64,000 nucleotides of DNA from Lanius collurio (GCA_020086605.1 JACBWW010000004.1:10555911-10619910); one strand, 5' to 3'; positions 23,889 through 38,115 are shown, counted from the stretch's first letter. The notes: generated by a model from the letters alone, not told the origin. Translations and numbers: made by a program.

Positions 23889-26800
23889 AAGCCTGTAAAG
23901 GAATATGTATTACTTATTTTTAAGTGTATGTCTAGGTGTTCATTTTACAAAAACACTCTGGCTCTTGACTAATTAAAAAAAAAAATAGGTCAAGATGTCT
24001 TGAAAAGTTCAGAAGTCAAAAGTTCTTCCTAAAAAGAAAACACTTTCCTGCAAAAAATAAAATAGCTTCTAGAAGACAGAGGAGGAACTAAGAGTTTAGT
24101 ACAATTTAGAAGCCATCTTCTAACTTAATCTAGTGCATGGTAATCTATGACTTGAAACCAACAGTGGAGGGGTTTGTGGAACTTAAAAGCCCCTTGTAAC
24201 TGAAGAGGGAAGAGTGTACAGATCCTCGTTTGCTGCCTGATGAAGTTAAGTGCTAACATAGCAGAGGGGCACTCTCAGAAAGTGAAGCACTGGATTAGTA
24301 CTGCAGTAGTAATAGAACTCCTGTCTTTCTAGCATTTATGCCAAATGTGCAATTAATTTTTTAATAAAATCTGCACCTGGCTTTTGTCTTATACTGAGAG
24401 CATTGAGTTTTTCTGATCTTCCTGTTGATTTTTTTAGTTAACATTGCCTTTCTCAGGTCTCAAGAATGACTTTAAGTTGCTTCAAGTCTGCATTCTTTCA
24501 CCCCATTGACTAAAATGGTTTTTCTTTGCCAGTCAGTCTTTAAACACAGATGTGCATGCACTCAGCCAGCCTCATGGTTTTAGAGTTACTGTGCTGTCTG
24601 GAACAGGTATGCACCGATAATGTGTTGAGTCATGATGTTTCCAGCATGTGCAGCTTTAACATAAGTGTCATCTGAGATAGTCTGGGTAAACTGTGGTATC
24701 AGAGACTCTGTACAAGGCACCCTGGCATGATAGAGCTGTGTGTGAAGCTCAGCATTCAGATACACTTGCTAGTTGGAGGGGTGGGAAGAGAAGGATAGAG
24801 GGAGCTTGTTCTGAGGTTGCCTGTGGTGCTGCTCTTGTTTTGTCGACAAAGAGGGAGCTTAATTCACTGGAGCTGTCAATCTGGTAGTTTTCAAGCATTG
24901 AAAGAAAACTCCTGTAAAACTGTGTGTAAGAGGGGGGAAAGGGAAAAAGAAACTAAGCAACTCTACTATTTTGATGAAAGATTGATGATATAAAAATCCC
25001 CCCACAATTGTAGTTGCTGACCTGCACACTGTATCTAGTAGAAAAGGGGAAAGCATAAGAGTAAAAGGGAAGTATTATTGCTGGCATACTGGGTTGGAGC
25101 ACTGTGTGCTGGGGGAAAAGTACGTGATGATAGAATTGAACAGCACCCTTTGTCCCTTGGTAGAAGTTTTCTTTTATAAAACTGCCACCTTTTAAAGCTT
25201 GTTTAGTCTGTGGAGAAAAATACATTGTGCTACGCCGTTAGTTGTTCCTGGTTGCGTGAACCGCAAGTGGGAACTGCGGCTATAGGAGGAAAAAAGATCT
25301 ATTTGCAAGTGAAAAAGCACTGGATGGGGTTATATTTTTTTGACTTTGTGGCTTGATATTTTGGTGTAACCTTTCCTTCTGTCTCAAGAAATAGATCAAA
25401 GTCCAAGGACTTTGTCAAGCTTGAAGTGAATTTTGAAAAGTGTAAATCTTTTTTTGACCTTTTTCCTGAACAAAAATGTTAACATGCTTTGAATAGAAAA
25501 TACAGACTTGCTGCTAGATAGGGGATTGAAACTCCATTTTGTTTTTCTTTCTCTTTCTAATGCTATTTTAGGCCCTTAGTTCTTAGCATCTGGAAGGATG
25601 TGTGCTTCAAATTTTGGTTTCTGGTTTTTTGGGTTTTTTTCTGTGATTCAGTAGAGTGAAAAATCTTTGGTTATAGGCATCCACCAGTCTAAATTGCTTT
25701 TGTTTGGGGCTAATTTAGTTTCAAGAACTCTTAGCTAGTATCCTTTCTGATTCCTTTGTTAGTACACTGTGACTAGCTTTAGTCTTTGTGTGCTATAGGG
25801 CATTGATCTTCATCACTTTTATTGCTTACTAGTGATGGGTTGTCCATTTTCAACTAGCATTGCACCTCAAGGTGGAGCATTCTTGTGGATCAGAACTTGC
25901 TTTTTTCTGTAAAAATAGTGGGTCTTGCTGTTGTCTGGTCTAAATGTAATTTAAAGGCTCTCTTAGATATCTTTAAGTATCTGACAGGTTATCATTGGTT
26001 CCAGATATTGTAATCAAACCACATGGATCTTTAGCATCTAGCTCATGTCTCCTTGAGAAGGCTCTGGAGAGTAGAGAAGACTGCTTGATTGATGCTGGTC
26101 TGCTGCTGTGTTTTAATTGTGACTGTTTCTAAGAGACTGGTGGGATGTAAGTGCTCATTTGAGTCAAATAGGAGTGGAGCCCCCAATGACACTGTGAGGA
26201 GTGAGAAGTGATTGATTGAGAAAAGCATAGGGTCATTGGGGAGTTCTGTCTTTTTTTCTCTGAGTAAAATAAGCCCAAGTGCATAGCAGAGAATTAAGGT
26301 TGCAGCAGACTGTCACTTCTGCGTGTGCTGACCACCAGCTCTTGAGGTAAAAGTCTGTCCTCATTTTTGTGCTGCTGTGTCCAGTGGTTTCCTGATCAGT
26401 GAAGGGGCTGCATCTTGGCTCACAATAGGTATTGTTTGGGTGGGGGTTGGCACAATATTTTTATGCTGTGATTTGATCCCTGGTTTGTCTTGAATAATCT
26501 ATTAAAATGTAATGCTTAATCCCTTTCCTTTTTGGCAGGTTTTGCTTTAATATTTTTGCAGTAGTAATGAAACAGTGTAGCTGTGCTTGCAAGGGAATCA
26601 CTGAAGAAAAACAGTATTTTAGGATGTTTCTTTTGTGGCTTTGGCTATAGAACGGAAAGAACAGCCTGAGGCAGAGTAGGTTGGACCTCCAATCTGACAC
26701 ACTGTCTGTTCATATGTTAACAAATAACTTCCCCGATTTTCCCTGCTTCCTACTTTCTCCCGTTTGCCATTGTGAAAAAGTTCCGTAGAAAGAGATATTG

Positions 26801-29800
26801 GGAAATTTCTTCAAACAGGGAAATGGGTTTCTGAAATCACAAAACATGGTTAGAACATTTACTACAGCTAATGTGTGTTTTTAAAGTCACTTTGGTACTC
26901 ACAGACTGTGGAAAAGCATGTTTCTTCCCTGCCCCCTACCCCAAATTACACTAACTGCAATTAGGAGACCTTAATTAAAATGCTTGGTTCGTAGCTTGGG
27001 CAAGACTTTGGAAACAAAGTAATTTATTCTTAGCTTTTCCAAAGATTTCTTCTGCTGCAGAACTGTTTCCTGATGTGTAAGATCAAGATCTCTAAATCTT
27101 GTTTCTTAAACAAATTAGATGGGGGACAAGTTCTTTGTACGAGTGCTTATTCCTGAAAAAGTAATCCTTGCATATGAATAAGGCTGAGATTCAGAAAAGC
27201 TCCTACTTTTTAAGGTGTTGAGTTTCTTTGACCTAGGTGGGAACTGGTCATGTTTGCAGATTTTGGCCTAATCCAGTTTACTCTGAAGCTGTTAGGAATC
27301 TCTGTAGTTGGTTTTCATGGGAACTGCATATTCTGAACTGGTGTTCAGATTTTTTTCTTTTTTTTAATGGAAAGCCTGAGACACTTGGAATGGAAATTGA
27401 ATTTGTTCATGTTGGGGCAAGTTTGATGGCAATCCTAGATCACCATGTGGGTTTCTTTCATTGGCTTGTTCTTGCCTTGTTGTACCATAGCTACTGACAG
27501 CAGGCACTTAAAAGATGGCATGGCTTGATAACAACAGATGATGGCCAAGAATCAAAAAGGTGGTAGGTAGTAGTTAAAAATGCAACCATTAAAAATTAAA
27601 AAATGCAATCATGATGCCATTGAAAGTACACTAAATGCCTGCTTGGCCTAGGGAGTTATCCGGTAGTGTAATTTGAAATTTGTTTTTGTAGGACCAAGTA
27701 TAGTATTTGAGTTTCCTGTTGCTTGTTAGTGCTGTTGTCACCTTTTCTTATGTGGACTGATATGTGGGTGTGAAAGCTCCCTGGCAGAATAGACTTCTAG
27801 CACACTTGCTGCTGGTAGTGAAACCTGAAACACAAAGTGCTTGTTTCTGGAAAATGTGCATAGTCCATGTGAAACCTCCTGGTTCCCTCTCCCTTTAAAT
27901 TGAACTTGATTGCCAGTTGTTTAGAGCTGATCCAGGCAGAATGGAGCAGTCTAGCAGTGCTGTTAATATTAAAAGGCTTATTCTGGAGAATGCTTTTGGT
28001 TTAATACTTTTCAGTCTTTGAAACAGGTAATGTCTGTGCAGGGCTGCTTTGGCTTTGAGAGGATAATTGTTGGAGCCTTCTATAGGAGCAGGGATGAAGG
28101 TTCTCTTTCAGTAAAACTTCACCTCCTTTTGATGAAATCGAAACTATTAAAAGGTTAACTTTCTCTCATTCTTTGTATGTCTTTGAAAGTGAAATTTTTT
28201 TCCCTGGCTTTTTTCCTCCCCTCCAACACTTCAGGAAATTAAATTATTTGTTTAAAATGCCTGTTGTCGGTGTTGGATGCCTACAGGAACTCGGAGGTAT
28301 TTCTGCAAGGCCAATCCCCTAAGAGCCTGAGAGATGGATGTTTCCTGCTGTACTGTAAGTGTATAGTTTGGCTGTGAGTTTTTGAAGCACACTGCCCAGA
28401 CAGCTTTGAAATAAGAGTAGAGTCTTAGGTGTATGTAGATGAGCTGGGAACAATTGCAATGTGTTTAAATCTTGATGTCTTCCATATATTCAATAGGACA
28501 GGGGTTTTACAGGGAGTTTCCAAATCAAGGAATACTCCCCTCTCCAAGAGAGACTAAAGACCTTTGAATCAGACATAGGCCTGGCAGCCAAAATAGGGTT
28601 GGCTTTTGGCTCAGTAGTAGGCTTAGCTGTAACTTAAGTAAATTAGTGAATTTTCTAGTGTACTTTTTCTGCATGTCTGAAATAATACAAACCTGTCAGA
28701 ATGCTGTTCAGTGGCTTATCATTGTATGTGTTGCTCATAGATCATTGGATCTCGAAGAAGAGCCAGTGTGTGTATTACTTCATCATATTTGTCAGCAGTT
28801 CTTAATTTACATTTAGCTATTCCAACACATGGTTCAAAATTAAAAATTAAAGTTGTTAAAATTTGTCTCCTTCTCATTGGTGATTTCTGTAAAGAAATAT
28901 CATTGGACTTAGTTGTTGAGGATGCCAAAATGTTTTAACAATTTTAGTTCACTCAACTGCTGTTCTCTTTCAGACCTGTATAGCTTATGAATGTTTTCAG
29001 TTCATATACAGAGTAAGTTACTCAGTTTTTACCAAGCTAAGATTTCATCTTCTTGCATTGACTTTACTAACTTGGTAACTTTAATTTGTGGTGAAAATAA
29101 AACCATGGTTTGAAAAGTAAAGCGGAGAGGAGGAGTCGGGAGGCTGTGTACCAATCCAGTGCAGAAGAGACAGTGATAAAGATTGTTTTCTTGCTTACAT
29201 TTTTCTGTACTAGTGTGGCTGCCTGAGTTCCAAGAAGGCCCTTGTAACTCTGTAGAGCAAGTACTTGCTATTTTCCAAGTGCACATGAAACCTGCATGGG
29301 AAAATGAAAGTTCTGGAATCTACAAATAAATTTGATCTTGAATATAAACCTGCTTAGGCTAATGGGAAGGTTTACCTAACACAGTAAATTTGGAAAAAAA
29401 AATACCCCAATCTTACAGCAGCTTATCTATGAAGGCACTATATAACTTACTCATCTAGCTGTGAACCAAAAAAAGAAATAAAAAGAGAAATAATCACTTT
29501 TCAGAAGTGATTAATTTTCTTTCACATCTGTATGTTGTTTACTGGGACCAGCTCTTCAGGAAGTCTGCACTCCTCTGTGTTTATTCTACACAGTTTTACT
29601 TGTATTAAACATCTGAAAGGCTCAAATGATTGGCTGGTTGAGGGTTGTATCAACAGTGGTAACAGCTTGGTTTTGTCATGCTTATTTAAAAACTAAAAGA
29701 TAGGTATAGTCTGCAGCCTCTTTTTTCTAAAAGAAGCTGCCATTGTACCAAGAAACTATTTTTTCCCTTCTAAATGAGGCCTGGATCTCCTAGGAGATTT

Positions 29801-30629
29801 GAAGACTGCAGTTATTTTCTGAAATATAGGATGATTTGATGCATCTTCTAAAAGGATGTTTGAGAAACAGCATCACACCTCTTCCCAGTGGCCAGCCAGC
29901 AGCACACAGCAGTGGTTCAGTCTTCCCTTACAGGTGAAGATGTAGCTGTGTGAACCTCTGGCCTCAGACCCCATCGTAACAGAGAAAGTGGAGCAGTGTA
30001 ATCTAAACACTCTCAAGTGAAGAAAAGGGGGCAGTTAATAAGGTGAGCTCTTGTATGTCAGTTGTCTCAGTGACAGGACTGAAAAGTGTGCTTGCAGAAC
30101 ATAGTGTGTTCAGTTAATCTCTGGGTATGTAAAGGTTTCAAGGAGTGCTCTCACAGGAAAGAATAAAATGCTAAACCAGAATGAAACCTTTCTAGACTAC
30201 AAGGCCCTGTGCCTCCTCTCCTGGCTGCTTTTCAAATGGACAGCTGTGAGCCATATCTAGGAAAGAAGATGGATGTGGCAGTCAGAGCAGGCTGCCTGCT
30301 GTGATGCCCTGAGCTGGTCTAAGCACCCTTCCTGAGCCAGCACAAGGGTCATGCATGCACTTAAGTTGGGGTGCTGTTTCTACTCCTTTTGAAGGAAGTT
30401 CATGTTGTTGAGTTGTCCTGGTGTGAGACTGTTTTTACCATGATTTTGTGGATGACTTGTGGACCAGTACTGGCTTCTGAAACTGCATGTTTACATCAGG
30501 GAAAGGAGATCCTTACTCTGTGTGTTCATATTTTATACTCAGATTGGCAGTGTGCCATAGATTTCCCATGCTGTTGATCTGTTGGAGAGTGCATTTCTGG
30601 TCTCTCTCCCTTGCTTCTCTAAGGTATGA

Positions 30630-30700
30630 TTTTTTTTTTTTTTTGTCATTTGTTTGTTGGATTTTTTGTGGGGTTTTGTTTGGTTTTTTGTTGTTTTTTC
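30630..30700. repeat. T-rich/G-T low-complexity tract
   Basis: A T run of about 15 (from 30630) is followed by TTTGTTTGTTGG, GGGGTTTTG and TTGTTGTTTTTT words on the plus strand. It lies about 110 bp upstream of a CR1 3' fragment. Confidence 0.85.
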
Positions 30701-30811
30701 AAGGAGGAGATTTAAATGTGGTCTTTTCCCCCTTGACTTTGTAAATCCTTTGGAAAAATTTTTGTATAGTCCCACTTGTGTTGAAGAAATTATGTTAAGC
30801 ACCCTGTGACT

Positions 30812-31050
30812 GGGTGCCAGGGGAGGCTTAAGTTGGGCATTAGGCAGAAATTCTTCACAGAAAGGGTGACAAGATACTGCAGTGGACTGCTCAGGGAGGT
30901 GGTGGAGGCATCATCCCTGGAGCTCTTTAAGGAAATGCTGGATGTGGCACTTGCTGCCATGGTTTAGTTGACATGGTGGCCTTCAGTCACAGGTTGGGCT
31001 TGATCTCAGAGGACTTCTCCAGCCTAATTGATGCTGGGATTCTGTGTGTG
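30812..31050 (+). mobile_element. CR1 LINE, 5'-truncated 3' end (sense)
   Basis: The segment follows the order of avian CR1 3' sequence: an AGGGGAGGCTTAAGTTGGGC-type start, TTCTTCACAGAAAGGGTGAC, a 'GCTCAGGGAGGTGGTGGAG' block, ATCCCTGGAG, GATGTGGCACTT, CATGGTTTAGT, and a diverged GATCTCAGAGGAC...CCAGCCTAAT. It ends in the short ATTCTGTG-type tail that replaces poly(A) in CR1. Only the last 240 bp or so are present, with many substitutions, so this is an old dead copy. It reads in the same direction as ITPK1. Confidence 0.92.
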
Positions 31051-34000
31051 ATTTGTTCATTCTGCAGCTGTGTGGTGAGTGGTTAAGGGCTGCTGGAGTA
31101 GTTTCCATTCTGAATGGAGTACTTGATGATGGTACTGGCCCGCTGTCCAGCTAATCCAGCTGGTGCTTTGAGCATGTGCACAGAAGTGATGAAATTCAAG
31201 GTTGTTGTTGCTATGCAGGTACCAGTTTATGGCAATGTCCAAAATGCTCACTGATTTTCAAAAACTTCCTGCTGGTTGCTTTGGGTATGAAAGATATGAT
31301 GGTCCCTAGCAGGTGCTTTTCTCTTTTCCCCCATACTACCATGCTGTGGAGGATAGAAAGGACAGCACGACAGCTGCCACCTTGTCTTTGTGAGAGAGAG
31401 CAGCAGGGATGGCTGCAGTATTGCAGTGCCCTCCCAGGCAAGAGCTGGGGAGGCTGGGGACTCTCTAGCCCTCTGTCTTTGGGTCCCCGAATGCACAGGT
31501 GTCACATTCAGGGTTTCTGATAACAGTGAATGAAGGCAGTGGGTACTGCAGGATAAACATGGAAGGCCTCAAGAGGACATCCTTGCTTTTGTGCAGAGTG
31601 TAGGACAGATGGGCCTTTGGAGTGAGACACAGACGTGGCCAGGGTAACCATTGAGCCTGTGGGATGCAGATAGTGGAAGCCTCAGTGTTCCAAGTGAGAG
31701 CAGTGAGGTGGGTGAGAGAGTAAAGAGCACCAGCAGTAAAAGTGAGGGGCAGCATGAGAGGCAGAGTTTACAGTTCTAGCCTCCTGTCCCTAGAATGTGT
31801 TTTGATTGAGGCACTGGTGGAACTCAGTGCATCCTCCTCAGAGGATGCAGTTTTAAAACTCATTTCATGTAAAATCTTTCCACTGAAAAACTGAATTCTA
31901 ACTTTAGCTCTTTAAAAATACCTTTTTATCTGGTTTTATAGAAGAAATACAAACTTGTGTTATGTGCATGAAGTGTCTGTAATGGCAAGCTTCACATCCA
32001 CAACTTCTGTTGCATCTATTTTCTGAGCATGTTCATCATCACTGTAGGTGTTTGGTACTCGACAGCATAAGCCTGCCCTGCCTACTTACACTACTAGAAA
32101 GGAGCAAGACCAGTGATGTTTGGCTTGGTGCCATTAAATTACAGCACAAGAACTGTATGGCTGTAGATGAATAGAGACATCAGATCTTGAGAAAGTGGAG
32201 CACTGAGGCAATGGTAAACTTTCAGGAAGAAATTAAAAGAAACTCTTTGATTTTATGTTCTCTCTAGTTCTCTCTTGTGTAAGAGCAGAGGGAGAAATTT
32301 AATATCAAGTTCAGCACACAGGTTATCTTTGGAATCATGTGTAAGCAGTTTACTGTAAGATAGGATGCAAGACTTTGTGGGTTAGTGCCTTAATTATAGT
32401 GGCATATTTATAGAGAATTACTTGAAAAAGAGAAATATTCCTGCTTTTAACAATATTGAAATTTTGTTTTGTTTTCACATAAGGGCTTATTCATTCTCGG
32501 TTCATAGCCTTAAATGGCCAAAAATGCAGTTTTACATTTTTTCTTTCGTTTCCTAATTGTTTGTCTATAAGGCTTTTTCTCTCAATAGTGGTGTGAGCAG
32601 AGAAGTTAATTTTCACCAGGAAAAGTTTCTGAAAAAAGTCTAGGTGTGACTTTACTAGGATTTTTCTAATGAAAACACCACAATGTGAAAACAGTGGAAT
32701 CATAATTAAATGATTTTTTACCTTTCCTGTGTCATTTCTGACTGAATGTGCTGAAGACAGACAGGGACATAAATGAAGATGTAGTGTACCTCTGTAAGCA
32801 AGGTCTGTGGTTTAAAAGTGCCTGGGAGCACTTGGCTGCTGTTGTAAACTCCACTGGAAATTAGTAATTGGAACAGTAGGTATTATGTCTGACCAATATG
32901 TAGGTCAGTGTTTTTTGTTGGTTCAAAAAATTTGCACTTTAGTACTTTACACTAGAACTGGTATGAGCCAGGCTTTGAGAGAGGGTCCTGCTGCAACATC
33001 AAGGCTGGCTCTGGTGCTGTTGGACTGACCGGGTGGGCTGTTGTCAGCTGTGCTGGCTGGTCTGCAGCCTTCCAGGTCTGAGTGCTGTCTGTGGGACTGG
33101 GGGGATGTTTGGCTGGTGTCTGCCTTGGGGCAGTGATGTGGAGAAATGCAAGCCAGGCTGGAGGAAGATTTTTTAATGCAATGTGGATGTTGATGCTGAA
33201 ATTCAGATGGAGGGGAAAAGGCAGGTGTTCTAATTATTCTTGCAAAAATAAAAGTAACCTAGCAATTTTTTTATATTTATCTGGAAACTAGAGAAAATAA
33301 TTAGGGGTGACATAGTGTTTCATTGAAATGTGGGGGAGTAGTCCAAATAATATGACAGTTTACAGTCTCTTAAGTGGAACTTTTGCAAGGTTTTGATTCT
33401 CATTTTATAACCATCATGACATTTTTATGATCAACTGCGATGATTTTGAAGAGGAATGTTTTTGCTAAATTGGATTTGCTTCTGCCCTTAAGGGGATGCC
33501 TGTGTATTTGGCACCTTGGACTGACCAAGCACAAAACCCTGCCAGTCCATAATACCCACCCAGAACAGGTGTGAAGTCAGCAAGGCTGAGAAACCGCGTG
33601 CAAGGGGGTTATGTAAAACTGGGTGTGGAGCAGCCTCCTTTGCCATGAAACACAGCTGACTGCAGGATCTGATGTGCAAAGAGCTGTGAAAACATGCTGC
33701 CAGGGAAAAAGACTTCTTGGGATAAGAAATCCTGCTGTTGCAGATAGATGTGCTAGTGAAGTGTAAAAGCAGTCACTTGTTCAAGGATTTTCTTTTGCTC
33801 TCACAAACAAGAATTCATGGAAAATATTTGGAGTAAATTTTTTCATTTACTGAGAGATTGCGAGGTAAATGTGTACATTACTTATAGCTCAAAGACCTAA
33901 GACATTCAGGATTTTTGACATCATTTGAAGCTGTAATTTAATGCAGATTTTTTTCTTATGTATAATGATTCTTCAAGTTCTTATATAAATTTTGGAATTT

Positions 34001-37000
34001 CAGCAATTTAAATGTTGTAACAAGTCCTTTTCCTTTATGTTGATTGTATCTCCAATTAACCTGTGATGTAATTCTGGCAGTATCTTTGAGCTGATCCTGT
34101 ATATAACGCTGTTGAATGTGAAAGCCCTGAAGAGAGAGCATGGGGTGCAGCAGTGTGCATCCAATAATGTGCAATGTGGAAATCAGTCTGAAACAGCAGA
34201 GGAGTTGTCAGCTTCTTCTTGCCTTGTGTTGTGCAGTCACCTATAGGTTTGAAATCCTAGTGGATGGTACAACAGCATCTTCACAGTGCTTATCTCCAGT
34301 GTCTACAAACTAAAGAAGTGAGTAAGAGAAAATGACTATGCTTGTCCAAGGGAGATTTGTTCTGTGATCACGTGTAATCAAACATATAATAATCTACTTG
34401 TATTTTTCCTTCTAACTAGTTGATGCCAGTTTTGGGGGTTGAAGAGTGAGTTTCAGGCTGGAGACGAACAAATATAACCTAGAGGAAAACAACTAGCTGC
34501 TACTGTGCCTTTGTGTGACTGTCTCTCCAGATCCCATTCTAAAGCTGGATCAGCTGTTCATGTGTCCACCTCCTAAGTGATAAGGACAATGGTAATTTGG
34601 TAGATTAGAATAGAAATGTAGCTTTTCCTTTTCCTATAAGAGGAATTTAGATTATCTTTTAAAGTCATCGGTGTGTTGTGATCACACCAGTGTTGTAATG
34701 GGGAGGGGCAGGTACCAGATAATCTCGGTAAGTCCATAAAGGGAAGCAAATGTAAAAGATGCTGCTGAACTATTGGCCTAAGGCCTTTTTTTGCTGAGAG
34801 GAAGAAGTAGGGTGGGAGTAACAGAGCTCAGGTACAATGGTAGGATTTAGCTTGTCGAGGCAGCTTCTAGAAAATCTGAGGAGGCTCAAGAAATTGTCTC
34901 TCCCAGTTATGCAGTGTAGCAGACCTCCCAGCAGATGTGCAGCTGGGCCAGAGTGGAATCTGGTTAGAAAATGTAACAGCCTTTTGGGGGGTATGTATCA
35001 GTTCCTGCATGCCCTGGCCAAATTTTGGAAAGTTGTCATCTCAAAACACATATATTCAGTCACTGATGGAAATGATGGGTGTAACAGCTGCTATCTAGGC
35101 TGAGTCAAGAAAAAAAAACAAGGCCAGGATGAATTAGAGGGCCTTCTGTGTTCATGTGTAGCCCAGTGTCAGTGTGAGAGAGAGGAGCAATGTGTGCCAT
35201 GGAAGGTCAGGGGTGTGGGAGACAGCAAGGCACGTGCTGTGGCTCAAGGCAGAGCTCTGAAGGGACCTCTTGGGTAAAAGTCATGCCTGCAGAAGGACTG
35301 AAGCTAATCAGAAGAAGAATGTTTGGTTCACAGAGATGGGATGCTCTAAATTTATTGCAAGCAAACAGGGTTTGTATTGAATTCTTTGTCATTCACTTCA
35401 CCTTTCAGACAGATGTATGTTTTTCTAAGAGCTTAAAAACAGGCAGTATTTGTGTTTTATGATTTATCAGAGGGATGGGTTTTTTTCCTCTTACTGCACT
35501 GTTAACAACCCACTGAAGCAAAGAAGAAAATGGGTGTTCTGGCAAACCTATACATATGCTACTGCTTAAAGCAAGAACCCTATGGACTGGAAGAAATTGG
35601 GAGAATTTTAATCTTTCTCTAACAGCAAACTTCAGTGTAGTGTAGAGCAGATAAAATGCCTGATAAAATAGATGTATTTGTAGCACATACATAGATGTGC
35701 TTCTCTGAAGTGATCTAAGCACCATGACAGAATTTATACCAGCTAAGGTGGAGATTTCTTGAAGATGGTGTTTTGTGCTTTTCAGGCGCAGAAACTATGG
35801 TAAAGGAGGGAGACTTCACCTCACTGTCTAATCTCTGGTCCAGCTTCAAGTTTGTATTTTCTGACCTTGGCTGATCCTATGCCTATCCCTGCACAAAGCT
35901 TTTGGTGTATTTCTGTGAATCTTCATGATCTGTATTGCCTTGATATTAAGAGGTTGGCAGCAGTATATTGTTCGCTCTGTTGGATTTCCAGCTTCTCAAA
36001 CTGCAGCCCTATCCAATGAGATCAGTGGAAAACTCTGTTCTCTTACCTGACCTTTTTTTGCCCAGGGTGTGTGTGTTGGGTTTTTAAAATTTTTTCTTTT
36101 TGATCCCCACCCCAATTTTCATGTCATCTATTAAAATGATTCTGTATGCTTTATAATAAAGAACATTTATTAACTTGCTGTCTCTCCATTTAGATATTTT
36201 TTCTTGTTAAGGACCTTACTCAAATATTGCATGTTGCAGAAATTTTACTTCTTTTCCAGGATCGTGTGTAGTTTCTGTAGACCATCAAGAATATTCACTG
36301 CAGCACTGTCAAATGCTGTATCCTATTGCTTCTCAGGGAAATTGGCCACATGTCAATAAATGGAATATTTTCAAACAGTATGATCATCACTTGCTGGAAG
36401 CTAAGATTTAATTTTGTTATAAACCTTTCTAATGAGGCTTCCAAATAAAGTAAAATAATTTTTATTTGATCTATGTTGAAGTAAACTCGAGCAGAAGAAT
36501 CAGTTGCAGTGGTGGGAAATTCCCATTATTGGTATTGGCATTTGCATCTGTTCAAATGGAGAAAAGCGATCCAATTCACATTTCTTTAATTTTTGCTATG
36601 TATTTTCTGCTGAACATCTTTTTCCTCTCAAATAGAGTACCAGACTGCAGAAGTGCACTTTTTGGATTCTAAGTGCTAGTCTGTTTCCCACTGATGTGGT
36701 TCATACAGTGTTTGGGGAAGCTGCATAATGAAATAAAGGTGAAATCCAATTTCATCCAATACTGAACTGCTTTTAATCAGCTTTTTATTTGAGGCTTAAC
36801 CAGCCAGTGCTCTTTAAAATAACAGCTGTATTCCTAAGTGCCCCAAAGTAAAGGCTGAAGCTTGAAATGCCTCTCAAAGGCACAAACAAAATGAGCTGAT
36901 TGGATGAGTTATGTGAGTCTGAACGGTTGCAGAGTTTGAAGGGAAAAGCTTTCTAGGAATTCTAAACCTTTGCATGGATGTCCTTTTACCCTGATTGTTA

Positions 37001-37068
37001 CCTGTGCGAGTGTGTTTATCTGGCCACAGTAACTTCCCTGCATACGCTCCTGTTCTGTCTGTGAACCT

Positions 37069-37617
37069 ATGGCTGACTGCAGTTCCATAGAGGAAAATTT
37101 ATTTCATGCATATGCAAACAGTGGTCACTTGGTGAGTGTAAAAGACAAGAAATCACAAGGGTTCTCAAAGGTGATGAAACTTAAGGGAGGCTTGTCGACT
37201 GACTTGTACAGTGCCAAAACACAGTCCCTTACAGAGAGGAAAAAAGGAGTTGCAATCAGGTTTCTTCACTGAGCAGACATGGTAACTTTCTCTTGTTTGT
37301 ATAATAAAGTTTTGCACAAAGAAGAAAGCCCCAGACACCTATATATCTTACTTGAAGCCTGGCTGGAGATGAATAAACTCATTTTTGCATGGCAAGTTGC
37401 TGAACTTAAATACGTCTGTAATTTCTGCCAAAAAAATGCCCGATCTCTTTTAGAGATCCAAGTAGTGAAAAAAAAAAAAAAAATTGTGTATTGCACATTT
37501 CTCAGTGGGTGTCTGGCCTCTATAAAACCTCCCAAAAGGTTTATTCAAGGCTGTTTGCCAAAGTCTTGGAAAGTTGCAGAGGATGTACAGCCTTTGGTTT
37601 CAGAGTTAGTAGATTAA
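37069..37617 (+). other. unusually long near-open frame, function unknown
   Basis: One plus-strand frame is open for 183 codons from the ATG at 37069 to 37617, interrupted by a single TGA at 37270-37272. The encoded residues show no family I recognise. A lysine run comes from a 16-nt A run at 37468-37483. Most likely this is chance in intron 1, but a decayed retrocopy cannot be excluded by eye. Confidence 0.15.
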
Positions 37618-37849
37618 AAGCCATTTCTAGATGAAAGCTGGCTTGGCAGACATGCCTTACTCTCTGTACCCCCTGGCTTTAGCAGAGGGGAGGTGTGCAT
37701 TTGTTTTCCCTTGTGGTGTGCAGGAGACCTGCAGAACCTGCAGCACCAGCCTGGGGCCCAGCAGAGCCTCATCTCACTGGCCACACTGAGCTGATGTTCT
37801 TTGTGCAGTGAAGATGAGAGCAGCTGAAGCTCCTTCTCAGAACATCAAG

Positions 37850-38115
37850 GCACATCTCCAGTTTAGGGACAAAGATGTCACGTGGGACAGTGTCAAATGC
37901 TTTGCACAAATCCAGGTTGATGGCATCAGTTGCTCTTCCTTTAGCCACCAAATTTGGCAGGCACAATTTGCTACCTGTCACCGATCACCTCCGTATTGTC
38001 CAAGTGTCTAAGTATAGTTTCTAGGAGGATTTGTTCCATGATCTTGCTGGGAACTGTCCTGTGAGATTCAGGGGTTGTAAATGTGGGGCTGTTCCTATCT
38101 GTTTACACAGGGCCT
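37850..38115 (-). mobile_element. CR1 LINE reverse-transcriptase remnant (antisense)
   Basis: Read on the minus strand, this carries a stretch like the CR1 'VPGKIMEQILL' segment (here about 38085-38035). Further along is GRATDAINLDLCKAFDTVP (about 37940-37879), which corresponds to the first conserved reverse-transcriptase block (DLSKAFDTV) of CR1 ORF2. Frameshifts and stops separate the pieces, so it is not functional. Between these two matches the usual ORF2 spacing is shortened, indicating internal deletion. It lies in ITPK1 intron 1, opposite in direction to the gene. Confidence 0.82.

Noticed and set aside
37769..37981. Minus-strand 70-codon frame with KAFDTVP
   Set aside because: This is a fragment of CR1 reverse transcriptase and not a host gene; it is recorded under the CR1 remnant.
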